Shown: positions 1 through 7,271 of the stretch, piece by piece
Numbering within the stretch: the stretch's first letter is position 1
How the letters are laid out: each line of letters begins with the position of its first letter
NCBI GenBank assembly: GCA_947494865.1
Contig: CANMAT010000006.1
Span: forward strand, 1 to 21,182
Direction of reading: 5' to 3'
Source: Deltaproteobacteria bacterium
GTDB taxonomy: Bacteria > Myxococcota_A > Polyangia > Polyangiales > Ga0077539
DNA length: 21,182 nucleotides
Notes under the pieces: model-generated
Told to the model about the DNA's origin: nothing
What the model saw: the letters and a program-made list of their open reading frames with translations, nothing else
Databases searched by the model: none
Position numbers and translations under genes: made by a program

Positions 1-377
1 CCGGCGACCTGCCCGTGCGTGAGGTGCGACGCTTCGCGCCGGGGCTCGCGGTGGGCACGTCGACACACGGCGACGAAGACGTCTCCGACGCGCTGGCGAG
101 CGAGGCCGACTACGTGGCCTTCGGGCCTGTGTTTGTCACCGGGTCGAAGCCCGACCACGCGCCCGTCACGGGCCTCGAGGCGCTGCGCGCGATGGCCGCG
201 CGGTGCGCGCGCGCGGGGCGTCCGGTGGTGGCCATCGGGGGCATCACCCTCGAGCGGGCGCCGTCGGTGCGCGCCGCGGGCGCTACGGCGGGCGCGGTGA
301 TCTCGGGTCTGCTGGTCGACGAAGGGCGCGTGACCGACAACGCGCGCGCGCTGCACGTGGCGCTGGGGGGAGCGTAA
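1..377 (+). CDS. thiE: Thiamine-phosphate synthase, C-terminal part (5' end outside window)
   Basis: This is the last ~124 residues of a TIM-barrel thiamine-phosphate synthase, which joins the HMP pyrophosphate and thiazole phosphate moieties to make thiamine monophosphate in the cytosol. The reading frame is open to the left edge, starting GDLPVREVRR, which matches the family's conserved D-L-P loop. Visible downstream are GTSTHG, the phosphate/product loop segment DYVAFGPVFVTGSK, the strand PVVAIGGI with the double-glycine phosphate-binding loop, and the closing GAVISGLL strand. The GTG at 15 is not the true start because conserved sequence lies before it. The stop TAA overlaps the next gene's ATG by one base, so the two are probably cotranscribed. 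No other thiamine gene is visible. Identity is secure; only the truncated start is unknown. Confidence 0.93.
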   Translation, partial: GDLPVREVRRFAPGLAVGTSTHGDEDVSDALASEADYVAFGPVFVTGSKPDHAPVTGLEALRAMAARCARAGRPVVAIGGITLERAPSVRAAGATAGAVISGLLVDEGRVTDNARALHVALGGA

Positions 378-964
378 TGGACCCGATCACGATCGGACTG
401 CTGGCGGCGATGGGCGCGGGCGGCGCGGCGGCGGTGGCGCGCTGGCGGCGGCGACGACGCGGCGCGAAGGGCGAGCGCGTCGAGGCCGAGCGCGTGGCGG
501 CGCGCAAGGAGTCGCGGGCCAACGCGGCCGCGGGCGAGCACCGCGTGGGCGACGTGCTGTTGCACATGGGCGACGAGTCCGGGCTCGCGGGCGAGCTCGC
601 GCTGATGCGCGAGGGCAGCGCTGCGATGCGGGTGTGCTCGGCGCCCGAGAAGGGCAAGGAGCGCTGGCTGGCCTTTCCGCGCGAGGGCGAGTCGCTCTAC
701 GTGTTGCGCACGAACGAGAGGCTGGCGGCGATGGGCTGGCCCGGCGTCGAGGTGCCGTTCGAGGGCATGGTGCTGCGCCCGGTAGAGCAGGGCGCGTGCG
801 CGATCGCGCCCGCGGGCGAGGTCGAGCGCCGGTGGGAGGGCGTCGGTCGCTACGCGGTGTTTCGCGCGATGGAGACCGTGGCCGTGGTGATCGAGCAGGG
901 CACGCAGCGCCTCGCGCTCACAGGCAAGGCCGTGCCCCGGAGGCTCTTCGAGAAGCTGGGCTGA
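377..964 (+). CDS. Uncharacterised protein with N-terminal membrane anchor (195 aa)
   Basis: I do not recognise the family. The ATG overlaps the last base of the thiE stop codon (TAATG), which decides the start; the reading frame extends further upstream but only over thiE. Residues 4-21 form a short hydrophobic, Ala/Gly-rich segment followed by a very basic stretch (RWRRRRRGAKG), typical of a single membrane anchor with the rest in the cytosol. After a charged helix (about 30-55), residues 57-195 look like a small mixed alpha/beta domain, with strands such as RWLAF, SLYVLR and YAVFRAMETVAVVIEQ. There is no nucleotide-binding or metal motif. Coupling to thiE may only reflect gene packing. Codon use matches its neighbours, so it is probably a real gene. 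Confidence 0.75.
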   Translation: MDPITIGLLAAMGAGGAAAVARWRRRRRGAKGERVEAERVAARKESRANAAAGEHRVGDVLLHMGDESGLAGELALMREGSAAMRVCSAPEKGKERWLAFPREGESLYVLRTNERLAAMGWPGVEVPFEGMVLRPVEQGACAIAPAGEVERRWEGVGRYAVFRAMETVAVVIEQGTQRLALTGKAVPRRLFEKLG

Positions 965-981
965 GGGGGCGGGATTGGACT

Positions 982-998
982 CCGCGCGGGGGGCGCGG
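982..998. terminator. GC hairpin between convergent genes
   Basis: A 6-bp perfect stem (CCGCGC 982-987 / GCGCGG 993-998) closes a 5-nt G loop in the 39-bp gap between the convergent unknown gene and the Fic gene. There is no T-run on either side. It could help end transcription from both sides, but in DNA this GC-rich such a stem may be chance. Confidence 0.25.
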
Positions 999-1003
999 CG
1001 GTG

Positions 1004-1768
1004 TCAGGCGAGGGCGCGGCGGCCGCTGTTGGCTTCGGAGAACAGCTTGATGGCGCTGTCGATGGAGTTCTCGAGCGAGTCGAGCATGAGGTTGTGCAGC
1101 GCGAGGCTCGGACCGCGGAGGGCCTCGTAGTAGCGCTGCCGCTCGGTCGAGTGGACGATCGCGGGGGGGTACCCCGAGCGCAGGAGCACGAGGTTCATCC
1201 CGAGGCGCGCCAGCTTCCCCGTGTGGCGCGTGTAGGGGAAGATCTGCATGAGCTTGAAGTGGAGCTTCGAAGCCATGCGGAGCGCCGAGAGCTTCTTGGT
1301 CTCGGGGTCGGCGAGCCGCTCGCCGAGCTTCTTCACCTCGCCGGCGATCTTCTCGGGGGCGAGAATGTCGTGAAAATACAGGCGGTGAACGGGCGTCTCC
1401 TTGCGGTACGTGCCGTCTCTCACCTCGGGGTCGTCGGGCGACACGATCTCCTGGAGTTTCTTCAAGATCTCGAGCGTGACCGGCACCTTCTTGCGCGCCC
1501 CGGCGGTCTCTCGCACGAAGTCGATCGCGGCCTTGTGGGCGCGGATCTCGTCGTAGGTAGGAATGAGCGAGACGTCCGACACGACGTCCTTGTCGATCGC
1601 GCTCTTGAGCTCGTGATACGAGAGCACCGAGCCCTCGAGGGCCGTGTCGTGATAGATCCACGACATATCAACCTGCTCCTGGAATTTGGCCAGGACGCGC
1701 TCGTCCTGCACGGCCAGCAGGTCTTCAAGCGTCTTGAGCTTCTCGTCGATCGTTTCGCGGCTCGCCAT
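1004..1768 (-). CDS. Fic-fold protein with degenerate catalytic motif (likely pseudoenzyme)
   Basis: This 254-aa protein has the layout of a Fic-domain protein. The helix DTALEGSVLSYHEL (residues 41-54) matches the region that carries the inhibitory Glu, and Glu45-Gly46 are kept. GTYRKETPVHRLYF (119-132) matches the Fic flap. Residues 170-200 match the core helix-loop-helix, ending ARLGMNLVLLRSGYPP. Fic enzymes normally use H-x-F-x-(D/E)-G-N-G-(R/K)-x-x-R to move AMP or a related group onto hydroxyl side chains. Here the motif (176-188) reads IFPYTRHTGKLAR: the catalytic His is Phe177, the metal-binding acid is Arg181 and G-N is His-Thr, while the last Gly, a basic residue and the final Arg remain. 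AMP transfer by the usual mechanism is therefore unlikely. ATG 1766-1768 has GAGGAG about 11 nt upstream. It is monocistronic, with no antitoxin gene beside it. Confidence 0.8.
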   Translation of the reverse strand: MASRETIDEKLKTLEDLLAVQDERVLAKFQEQVDMSWIYHDTALEGSVLSYHELKSAIDKDVVSDVSLIPTYDEIRAHKAAIDFVRETAGARKKVPVTLEILKKLQEIVSPDDPEVRDGTYRKETPVHRLYFHDILAPEKIAGEVKKLGERLADPETKKLSALRMASKLHFKLMQIFPYTRHTGKLARLGMNLVLLRSGYPPAIVHSTERQRYYEALRGPSLALHNLMLDSLENSIDSAIKLFSEANSGRRALA

Positions 1769-2006
1769 GAAGGGGTCTGCTCCTCATAGGGGTGCGGTGG
1801 GGGCCCGCAACAAACTCGGTGAGCGGGCGCGGATGCCACATTCGTGCGTCCCGCACAAGCGCCATGCTCGAGAGCTATGTCTGTTTCGCGCAAAAACCGC
1901 AATGGTCTGTATTGTAAGTAATTGAAAATAAAAGGTTTTCAAGCGCGAGTGGGGTGCGGCGGGCACGGGGAGCGTCAGAATCGACGTGATGCATGAAAAA
2001 AGAATC
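1769..2006. other. AT-rich divergent intergenic region
   Basis: About 240 bp separate the Fic gene from the tRNA promoter. Bases 1895-1942 are strikingly AT-rich for this chromosome. On the minus strand TACAAT (1911-1916) could be a -10 box for the Fic gene, and TTGAAA (1937-1942) resembles a -35 box, but the 20-bp spacing is too long for a standard sigma70 promoter. No open reading frame with coding character was seen. Confidence 0.4.
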
Positions 2007-2035
2007 TTGACGGGGTGCCCGTGGCGTGGTTTATT
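2007..2035 (+). promoter_or_regulatory. Sigma70-type promoter of tRNA-Ala
   Basis: TTGACG (2007-2012, five of six consensus bases) and TTTATT (2030-2035, four of six) are separated by exactly 17 bp. A start about 7 bp downstream would lie near 2042, a few bases before the mature tRNA 5' end, as is usual for tRNA genes. Confidence 0.7.
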
Positions 2036-2049
2036 CCGCGTCCCTCTGC

Positions 2050-2122
<73 letters not shown>

Positions 2123-2127
2123 CAAAG

Positions 2128-2171
2128 AATACGGAAGGCCACTCTCTTCACCGAGGGTGGCCTTTCGTATT
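2128..2171 (+). terminator. Intrinsic terminator after tRNA-Ala
   Basis: A 19-bp stem (2128-2146 pairing with 2153-2171, G-U wobbles included) closes a 6-nt loop. The 3' arm ends CGTATT and is followed by TGTT, a modest U-rich tail. It begins five bases after the tRNA and is the strongest hairpin in the window, so it very probably ends the tRNA transcript. Confidence 0.8.
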
Positions 2172-2200
2172 TGTTCCGCGCACGAAAGGCTTCTAGAGCC

Positions 2201-2228
2201 TTGCAGCGCGGGGCATCGGGCCGATATT
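2201..2228 (+). promoter_or_regulatory. Possible promoter of glutaryl-CoA dehydrogenase gene
   Basis: TTGCAG (2201-2206) and GATATT (2223-2228) are spaced 16 bp apart and stand upstream of the dehydrogenase start. Box matches are only partial (three and four of six). Transcription would begin near 2235, just before the leader hairpin at 2243-2265. Confidence 0.35.
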
Positions 2229-2242
2229 GATTCTCTCGCGAC

Positions 2243-2265
2243 GCGGCACTCTAGACGAGTGTCGC
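2243..2265 (+). promoter_or_regulatory. Leader hairpin just upstream of the gcdH ribosome-binding site
   Basis: GCGGCACTC (2243-2251) pairs with GAGTGTCGC (2257-2265) with one G-U wobble, leaving the loop TAGAC. The stem ends 5 nt before the Shine-Dalgarno AGGAG (2271-2275). It could influence translation or act as a protein-binding inverted repeat. Confidence 0.4.
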
Positions 2266-2280
2266 ATGCGAGGAGATTCC

Positions 2281-3465
2281 ATGGCCGTCGACTTCTATGA
2301 CATCGACTCGCTCCTTACCGAAGAGGAGCGGATGGTGCGCGACAACGTGCGCGCGTTCGTAGATGCACGGGTGCTCCCGGGCATTTCGAAGCACTACGAA
2401 GAGGGTACCTTCCCCACCGAGCTGATCCCCGAGTTCGGCAAGCTGGGCGTTCTCGGAGCTACGTTGCCCGAGAAGTATGGCTGCGCCGGTATGGGCGACA
2501 TCGCCTACGGCCTCGTGATGAAGGAGCTCGAGCGCGCCGACTCGGGCATTCGCTCGTTCTGCTCGGTGCAGGGCGCGCTGGTGATGTACCCCATCTACGC
2601 CTTCGGCTCCGAAGAGCACCGCACGACGTGGCTCCCGAAGCTCGCCTCGGGCGAGGCCGTCGGCTGCTTCGGCCTCACGGAGCCCGACTACGGGTCGAAC
2701 CCTGGCGGCATGATCACTCGCGCCGAGCGCACGGCCACGGGCTTCCGCCTTAACGGCACCAAGCGTTGGATCACCAACGGCAACCTCGCCGACGTGGCCA
2801 TCGTGTGGGCCAAGCTCGACGGCGTGATCCGCGGCTTCGTGGTGCCTACCAACACGCCGGGCTTCACGGCCCTCAAGATCGAGCGCAAATTCTCGCTTCG
2901 CGCCTCTGTCACGAGCGAGCTCATTCTCGAAGACGTCGATGTCCCCGAGAGCGCCCTCATGCCGGGCGTTCAAGGCATCAAGGGGCCCCTGAGCTGCCTG
3001 ACGCAGGCGCGTTTTGGCATCGCCTGGGGGGTTATCGGCGCGGCCGAGGCATGCTTCGAGTGTGCCGTCGACTACGCCAAGAACCGCGTGCAGTTTTCAC
3101 GGCCCATCGCGGGCTACCAGCTCGTGCAGGCGAAGTTCGCCGACATGCTCACCGAGATTACCAAGGCCCAGCTCGTGGCGTGGCGCCTGGGCAAGCTCAA
3201 AGAGGCGAAGCAGATGCGACCCGACCAGGTGTCGCTGGCCAAGCGCAACAACGTGCATATGGCCCTCGAGACTGCGCGCAAGTGCCGCGACATTCTCGGC
3301 GGCAATGGCATCACCTACGACTATCCGATCTCGCGTCACCTGCTCAACCTCGAGACGGTGATCACCTACGAGGGCACGCACGACATTCACACCCTCGTGC
3401 TGGGCCAGTCGGTGACGGGCATCGCGGCGTACGACTCGCCGATGGATCCGCCCCGCGCGAAGTAG
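2281..3465 (+). CDS. gcdH: Glutaryl-CoA dehydrogenase (decarboxylating type)
   Basis: This 394-aa flavoprotein belongs to the acyl-CoA dehydrogenase family. Family members of this type oxidise glutaryl-CoA to crotonyl-CoA plus CO2 in lysine, tryptophan and aromatic-acid breakdown, passing electrons to ETF. The catalytic Glu is Glu364 in TYEGTHDIH, the signature of this subgroup. ELERADSGIRS (82-92) contains Glu84 and Arg91, equivalent to Glu87 and Arg94 of the human enzyme; the Arg binds the distal carboxylate. FGLTEPDYGS (130-139) and WITNG (163-167) bind FAD, and FSLRAS and ILGGNGI are also conserved. Tyr363 beside the catalytic Glu favours the decarboxylating form. ATG 2281 was chosen because AGGAG lies 5 nt upstream; the longer frame from 2227 adds unconserved residues. 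It stands alone, with no other beta-oxidation gene near. Confidence 0.95.
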   Translation: MAVDFYDIDSLLTEEERMVRDNVRAFVDARVLPGISKHYEEGTFPTELIPEFGKLGVLGATLPEKYGCAGMGDIAYGLVMKELERADSGIRSFCSVQGALVMYPIYAFGSEEHRTTWLPKLASGEAVGCFGLTEPDYGSNPGGMITRAERTATGFRLNGTKRWITNGNLADVAIVWAKLDGVIRGFVVPTNTPGFTALKIERKFSLRASVTSELILEDVDVPESALMPGVQGIKGPLSCLTQARFGIAWGVIGAAEACFECAVDYAKNRVQFSRPIAGYQLVQAKFADMLTEITKAQLVAWRLGKLKEAKQMRPDQVSLAKRNNVHMALETARKCRDILGGNGITYDYPISRHLLNLETVITYEGTHDIHTLVLGQSVTGIAAYDSPMDPPRAK

Positions 3466-3474
3466 GTTCTCGGT

Positions 3475-5367
3475 TCAGCGCGCGATAAACTCAACGCGCT
3501 CGATCACATCTCCCGCCATCAACTCATCGACGACCTCCATTCCCTCGACCACGCGCCCGATCCAGGGGTAGCGCGCGTCGAGGTGTGGGGCGTCAGCGGT
3601 CATTACGAAGAATTGCATCCCGCCCGTGTCGAGCCCCGCGAGGGCGATGCCGACGGCGCCGCGGTCGAAGCGCATTCCAGAGAGCTCGGTCGGCACGATG
3701 TTGTTGGTGCCGCCGTAACCGTCGCCACGAGGGTCGCCACCTTGAGCGACGAAGCCAGGCACCACCCGGTGAAAGGTCGTTCCGTTGTACCGACCGCCCT
3801 GCGCGGCTTCGACCACCACCCTCGCAGCCTCGGGCGCGGCGTTCTCGGTGATGGCAATCACTACGCGTCCCGCCCGAGTGTTGACTACCAGCTTGCCGAC
3901 GAACGTGTTGGACTCATGGGGCGAGCGAGCCGGTGTCACCGAGGCATCGGGTTGCATCGCCGTCTGCATCGCCCTCACGATGCTCACGCCGGGAGGTGCC
4001 GGGAGGTTGAGCGCCCGCGCCAGGGCCAGCGCTTGCTGTCGGGCTTCGAGTGATTGAGCCTCGTCGAGGCCGAAGGGAGCTCGCACGAGTTGTTCGCGAA
4101 GCGACGAAGGGAGCGTTCGCGCGTGTTGCACGTGCAACGCGAGGGCTTCGAGCAACGCCGCCAGAACACCAGGGTCACGACTCGCCGCGACGCTCTCAAG
4201 AATAGGACGTGCGACGCCCGGCGGGAGCTCGACCGCGGCCTCGGGCACCGCCTCGAGAACGCGAAGATCACCCGAAGCATCGCGGAGCACCTGCGTGAGG
4301 ATCCCAGCGCGCTGTGTGTCGGTGGGACGCTCCTTGACGTAGCGAACCAGGGCCACGAGCGAGCGCCAACGATTGGACTCATCGGCACACGCGGGAATGG
4401 CGACGATGGCACCCGCGAGGGTATCGGCGAGCACCGCGTTGGCGCAGCGAAACGCAGCGTCGACCCCTGCATCGCCCGTCGACACCTGCCTCATGCTGCT
4501 GAGGGCTGCGATCAACGCCGAGCGCACCTCGGGGTCGGTCTTCGGCACGCTCTCGGTGAGGGCGATCCAGGTATTTCCCCAGGCACGTGGGTTCGATCGA
4601 ACGCGGAGCGCAACGGTGTCGATCCAGCGGTGCCACGTCGATGCGATGGTAGAAGCCCGAAGCGCGATGGAGCGAAACGCGGTCGCCATCGGGATGGGCA
4701 GCATGTACTCCACCAGATCGAAGGGCGCCTCGAGGGTGGGCGACACGAGAAGTCGTGCTGCCACGAGTTGATCGTCGAAGCGTGGGCTCGCCATGAGCGT
4801 ACGCATTGCGTTGGGGCCCACGTTCTGCACGGGGCGCCGAGAACGAAACACCCACGTCGCGATAGCTACATCGGGGTGGGGCTGAGCGAGGGCCGCGGAG
4901 ATCGTCGGAGGCAACGAGGGCGGCTGCTGCGCCGCGCTTCGACCGCACGCTCCACGCGCAAACATCGGGTGCAGGCGCGTAGGAAGAACGCTGAGCACCG
5001 ACGTGATGCGCTCGACCGAGAGGCGTCGGCCAAGCACAAACGCAGCATGGTCGGCGACCTCAGGGCGCTCGGCCTGCGCGAGAAACTGCAGCGCGACCAC
5101 GCGTGCATCGTCCAGAGGCGCCGAGGAATAGGCCTCGGACCAGTCGACGCGGTCTACGATGGTGGGCCGAGCAGCGTCGCGGAGTGCAGGCCGATGTGCC
5201 GCGGCATCGTACACGGGGGATGGTGCCGTATCGTGGCTCGGGGGTACTTCTGTGATCGGAGCGTGGCTGGGTGTGGGCGGGGGCGCCTTCTCGCAGGAGA
5301 GGGCGAGAGAAACGCAAAGCGAGGCGAGCGCGAGATGTTTCACGTGCAACACGCCCGATGGATACAC
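3475..5367 (-). CDS. Lipoprotein with helical-repeat region and C-terminal cyclophilin peptidyl-prolyl isomerase
   Basis: The protein is up to 630 aa. Its N-terminus has a basic VKH, the hydrophobic run LALASLCVSLALS and Cys25 (lipobox LALSC), so it should be lipidated and act in the periplasm or at the outer membrane. Residues 50-470 are Ala/Leu-rich and mostly helical, resembling HEAT-type repeats; this is inferred by eye. Residues 489-630 are a cyclophilin-type domain: FHRVVPGFVAQGGDP (533-547) supplies the Arg, Phe and Gln of the active site, and MQFFVMTADAPHLDARYPW follows. The position of the usual active-site His after the HLD motif is Tyr600, a common bacterial change. The start is uncertain: GTG codons at 5367, 5352 and 5343 are all possible without a clear ribosome site, and 5343 gives the neatest signal peptide. 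It lies 41 bp after dnaJ and probably shares its mRNA. Confidence 0.87.
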   Translation of the reverse strand: MYPSGVLHVKHLALASLCVSLALSCEKAPPPTPSHAPITEVPPSHDTAPSPVYDAAAHRPALRDAARPTIVDRVDWSEAYSSAPLDDARVVALQFLAQAERPEVADHAAFVLGRRLSVERITSVLSVLPTRLHPMFARGACGRSAAQQPPSLPPTISAALAQPHPDVAIATWVFRSRRPVQNVGPNAMRTLMASPRFDDQLVAARLLVSPTLEAPFDLVEYMLPIPMATAFRSIALRASTIASTWHRWIDTVALRVRSNPRAWGNTWIALTESVPKTDPEVRSALIAALSSMRQVSTGDAGVDAAFRCANAVLADTLAGAIVAIPACADESNRWRSLVALVRYVKERPTDTQRAGILTQVLRDASGDLRVLEAVPEAAVELPPGVARPILESVAASRDPGVLAALLEALALHVQHARTLPSSLREQLVRAPFGLDEAQSLEARQQALALARALNLPAPPGVSIVRAMQTAMQPDASVTPARSPHESNTFVGKLVVNTRAGRVVIAITENAAPEAARVVVEAAQGGRYNGTTFHRVVPGFVAQGGDPRGDGYGGTNNIVPTELSGMRFDRGAVGIALAGLDTGGMQFFVMTADAPHLDARYPWIGRVVEGMEVVDELMAGDVIERVEFIAR

Positions 5368-5408
5368 CCGCGGAGCGCACAGCGTGAAACCGCCGACAAG
5401 GACGGAGA

Positions 5409-6377
5409 TCAGAACTTGAGTTCGCCCCTCGGATCGGTGCGATAGGCGACTTCGAGAGCCGCGATCACCTCATCGAGCTTCGAATCGGCAGGGGGAAGAA
5501 CCACCTCGATGTGAGCGATGAGGTCGGTAGGCTCACGGTGATCGTCACCGGGAACACCCTTGCCGCGGAGGCGGAGGCGCGCGCCCGAATTGGTGTTGGG
5601 TGGGACTCGCACGGTGATCTCGCCCTGGGGGGTGGGCACCTTCACCTTCGCACCCCTCCAGGCCTCGACGAAACTCACAGGGACGCGCATGTGAAGATCA
5701 TCGCCCAGCATCCAGAAGGCGGCGTGCTCGAGCACCTTCACGGTGAGAATCAGGTCGCCAGGGAGGCCCCCCGGGGCGGGAACGCCCTTTCCGCTGAGGC
5801 GCAACTTGTGGCCGTCGCGGGTGCCCGCAGGGATCTTCACCGTAATTGAAGTGCCGCTCACATTGAGCCCGACGTCGCCGCCACGAACCGCCGTCGGGAG
5901 ATCAATCGAGATCTCTCCCTCGAGGTCGTGTCCCTTGGCGGGAGCCCTCGGGCGCTGGGGGCGTCGACCTCCTCCCGCACCGGCCCTCGCGGCCCCGCCG
6001 CCGAAGAACTGCTCGAAGAGGGAGCCATAGTCAGCGCCCGGCCCGCCACCACGCGCCCCCCCAGCGCCACCGAAGAGGTCTTCGAAATTCACGGCGCCGC
6101 CAGCCCCGCCCGCGCTCTGATACTGGCGAAACTGATCTGCGTTGAAGCCCTCCCGCAGCGCGACCTCACCGAACTCATCGTAGAGCGACCGCTTCTTCGG
6201 ATCGCTGAGAACATCGTAGGCCGAGTTGATCGCCTTGAAGGTCTCTTCGGCCTTCTTGTCACCAGGGTTTCGGTCGGGGTGGTACTTGAGCGCGAGCGTG
6301 CGATACGCCTTCTTGATGGCATCCGCGTCGGAGCCACGCGCGACCCCCAGCAGTTCGTAATAATCCTTGTCAGCCAT
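5409..6377 (-). CDS. DnaJ-class co-chaperone lacking the zinc finger (CbpA/class II type)
   Basis: A 322-aa J-domain protein that should deliver substrates to DnaK and stimulate its ATPase. The J domain covers residues 5-70: DYYELLGV, helix II IKKAYRTLALKYH, HPD at 33-35, and the closing YDVLSDPKKRSLYDEFG. A Gly/Phe-rich stretch follows (about 78-150, FEDLFGGAGG and repeats), then two C-terminal beta-sandwich domains (about 153-320) with KIPAGTRDGHKLRLSGKG and VRVPPNTNSGARLRLRGKG. The four CxxCxGxG zinc motifs of true DnaJ are absent, and no dnaK or grpE is adjacent, so this is a CbpA-like or class II form. ATG 6375-6377 has no clear Shine-Dalgarno site. It is divergent from uppS and lies upstream of the cyclophilin lipoprotein in a small protein-folding operon. 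Confidence 0.92.
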   Translation of the reverse strand: MADKDYYELLGVARGSDADAIKKAYRTLALKYHPDRNPGDKKAEETFKAINSAYDVLSDPKKRSLYDEFGEVALREGFNADQFRQYQSAGGAGGAVNFEDLFGGAGGARGGGPGADYGSLFEQFFGGGAARAGAGGGRRPQRPRAPAKGHDLEGEISIDLPTAVRGGDVGLNVSGTSITVKIPAGTRDGHKLRLSGKGVPAPGGLPGDLILTVKVLEHAAFWMLGDDLHMRVPVSFVEAWRGAKVKVPTPQGEITVRVPPNTNSGARLRLRGKGVPGDDHREPTDLIAHIEVVLPPADSKLDEVIAALEVAYRTDPRGELKF

Positions 6378-6440
6378 GTTTGCCGGTCGAACCTAAGTCT
6401 GGTCCGTTCACCGAGCAACGAAAGCCGACCACCCTGGAGA

Positions 6441-6466
6441 CCCATTGGCGCGTTCGCTCAAATGGG
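6441..6466 (+). promoter_or_regulatory. Inverted repeat in uppS leader
   Basis: CCCATT (6441-6446) and AATGGG (6461-6466) form a 6-bp inverted repeat with a 14-nt spacer in the 109-bp divergent region between dnaJ and uppS. No convincing -35/-10 pair was found in this region. It may be an operator or nothing. Confidence 0.2.
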
Positions 6467-6486
6467 CGATAGAGAGCCCACACCCC

Positions 6487-7257
6487 ATGACGCTGATCGA
6501 CGCACGCAACCTCCCCCGTCACGTGGGCATCGTGATGGACGGCAACGGCCGATGGGCCGAACTTCGAGGGCGCCCCCGCACCGCAGGGCACCGTGCGGGC
6601 AGCCACGCCGTGCGTCGCATCGTGCGCATCGCCCGTCGCCTCGGCATCGAACAGCTTACCCTCTATGCCTTCTCGGAGCAGAACTGGGGGAGACCCGACG
6701 ACGAGGTCGACGCCCTGATGCTCCTCTTGCAAGAGTTTCTCGTTTCAGAGCGCGATGAGATTCTCGGCAACGGTATTCATCTGCGCGCGGTGGGTAACAC
6801 CCGCAAACTGCCCTCCCACGTGCGCGAAGCCCTCGACGAGCTGTCGGCCCGATCGGCGCACAACCACCGCATGGTGCTCTCGCTCGCGCTCTCGTACGGC
6901 GGCCGCGAAGAGATCGCCGAGGCCGCCCGGGCCCTCGCCACCCAGGTGCGCGACGGCACCCTCCGCCCTGAAGACATCACCGAGGCGTCGTTCAGGCCGC
7001 TGATCCCGTCGGTGTCGCTCGGCGACCCCGACCTGGTGATTCGCACCGGAGGCGAGCTGCGCATCTCGAACTTTCTGCTCTGGGGTGCAGCCTATGCCGA
7101 GTTGCACTTTACGCGCTGCCTCTGGCCCGACTTCACCGCAGACGACCTCTACGAAGCGGTTGCTTCATACCAGGGGCGTCAACGCCGTTTTGGTTTGGTC
7201 CCCTTCGTGAGACCCTTCGGTCGTATCACGGAGCCCGCCGAACCCACCGCGACCTGA
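6487..7257 (+). CDS. uppS: Isoprenyl transferase (undecaprenyl diphosphate synthase)
   Basis: A 256-aa cis-prenyltransferase that adds isopentenyl units to farnesyl diphosphate, making the C55 carrier lipid used for peptidoglycan and surface glycans. HVGIVMDGNGRWA (12-24) holds the catalytic Asp18 and the diphosphate-binding Asn and Arg; GHRAGSHAVRR follows. TLYAFSEQNWGRP is the conserved Ser/Asn segment, and DLVIRTGGELRISNFLLWG with AYAEL near 190-215 is the C-terminal signature. I chose ATG 6487 because the alternative TTG at 6445 adds unconserved residues; GAGAG about 10 nt upstream may be the ribosome site. cdsA begins 14 bp after the stop, the usual pair in many bacteria. The dxr and rseP genes that often follow are not here. 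Confidence 0.96.
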   Translation: MTLIDARNLPRHVGIVMDGNGRWAELRGRPRTAGHRAGSHAVRRIVRIARRLGIEQLTLYAFSEQNWGRPDDEVDALMLLLQEFLVSERDEILGNGIHLRAVGNTRKLPSHVREALDELSARSAHNHRMVLSLALSYGGREEIAEAARALATQVRDGTLRPEDITEASFRPLIPSVSLGDPDLVIRTGGELRISNFLLWGAAYAELHFTRCLWPDFTADDLYEAVASYQGRQRRFGLVPFVRPFGRITEPAEPTAT

Positions 7258-7271
7258 CACCGCACCATCCA

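Noticed and set aside
1004..1768. Fic/antitoxin toxin-antitoxin module
   Set aside because: No small antitoxin gene is adjacent and the catalytic motif is degenerate, so a toxin role is not supported.
1911..1942. Sigma70 promoter for the Fic gene
   Set aside because: Both boxes look reasonable alone, but the 20-bp spacing is outside the usual 16-18 bp.
2247..2261. CIRCE heat-shock operator (HrcA site)
   Set aside because: The CACTC/GAGTG core is present, but the spacer is 5 bp instead of 9 bp and the flanks differ. The downstream gene is a dehydrogenase, not a chaperone.
4054..5445. A 463-codon plus-strand frame opposite the cyclophilin lipoprotein
   Set aside because: It is Arg-rich, domain-free and antisense to a gene with a clear signal peptide and cyclophilin domain.
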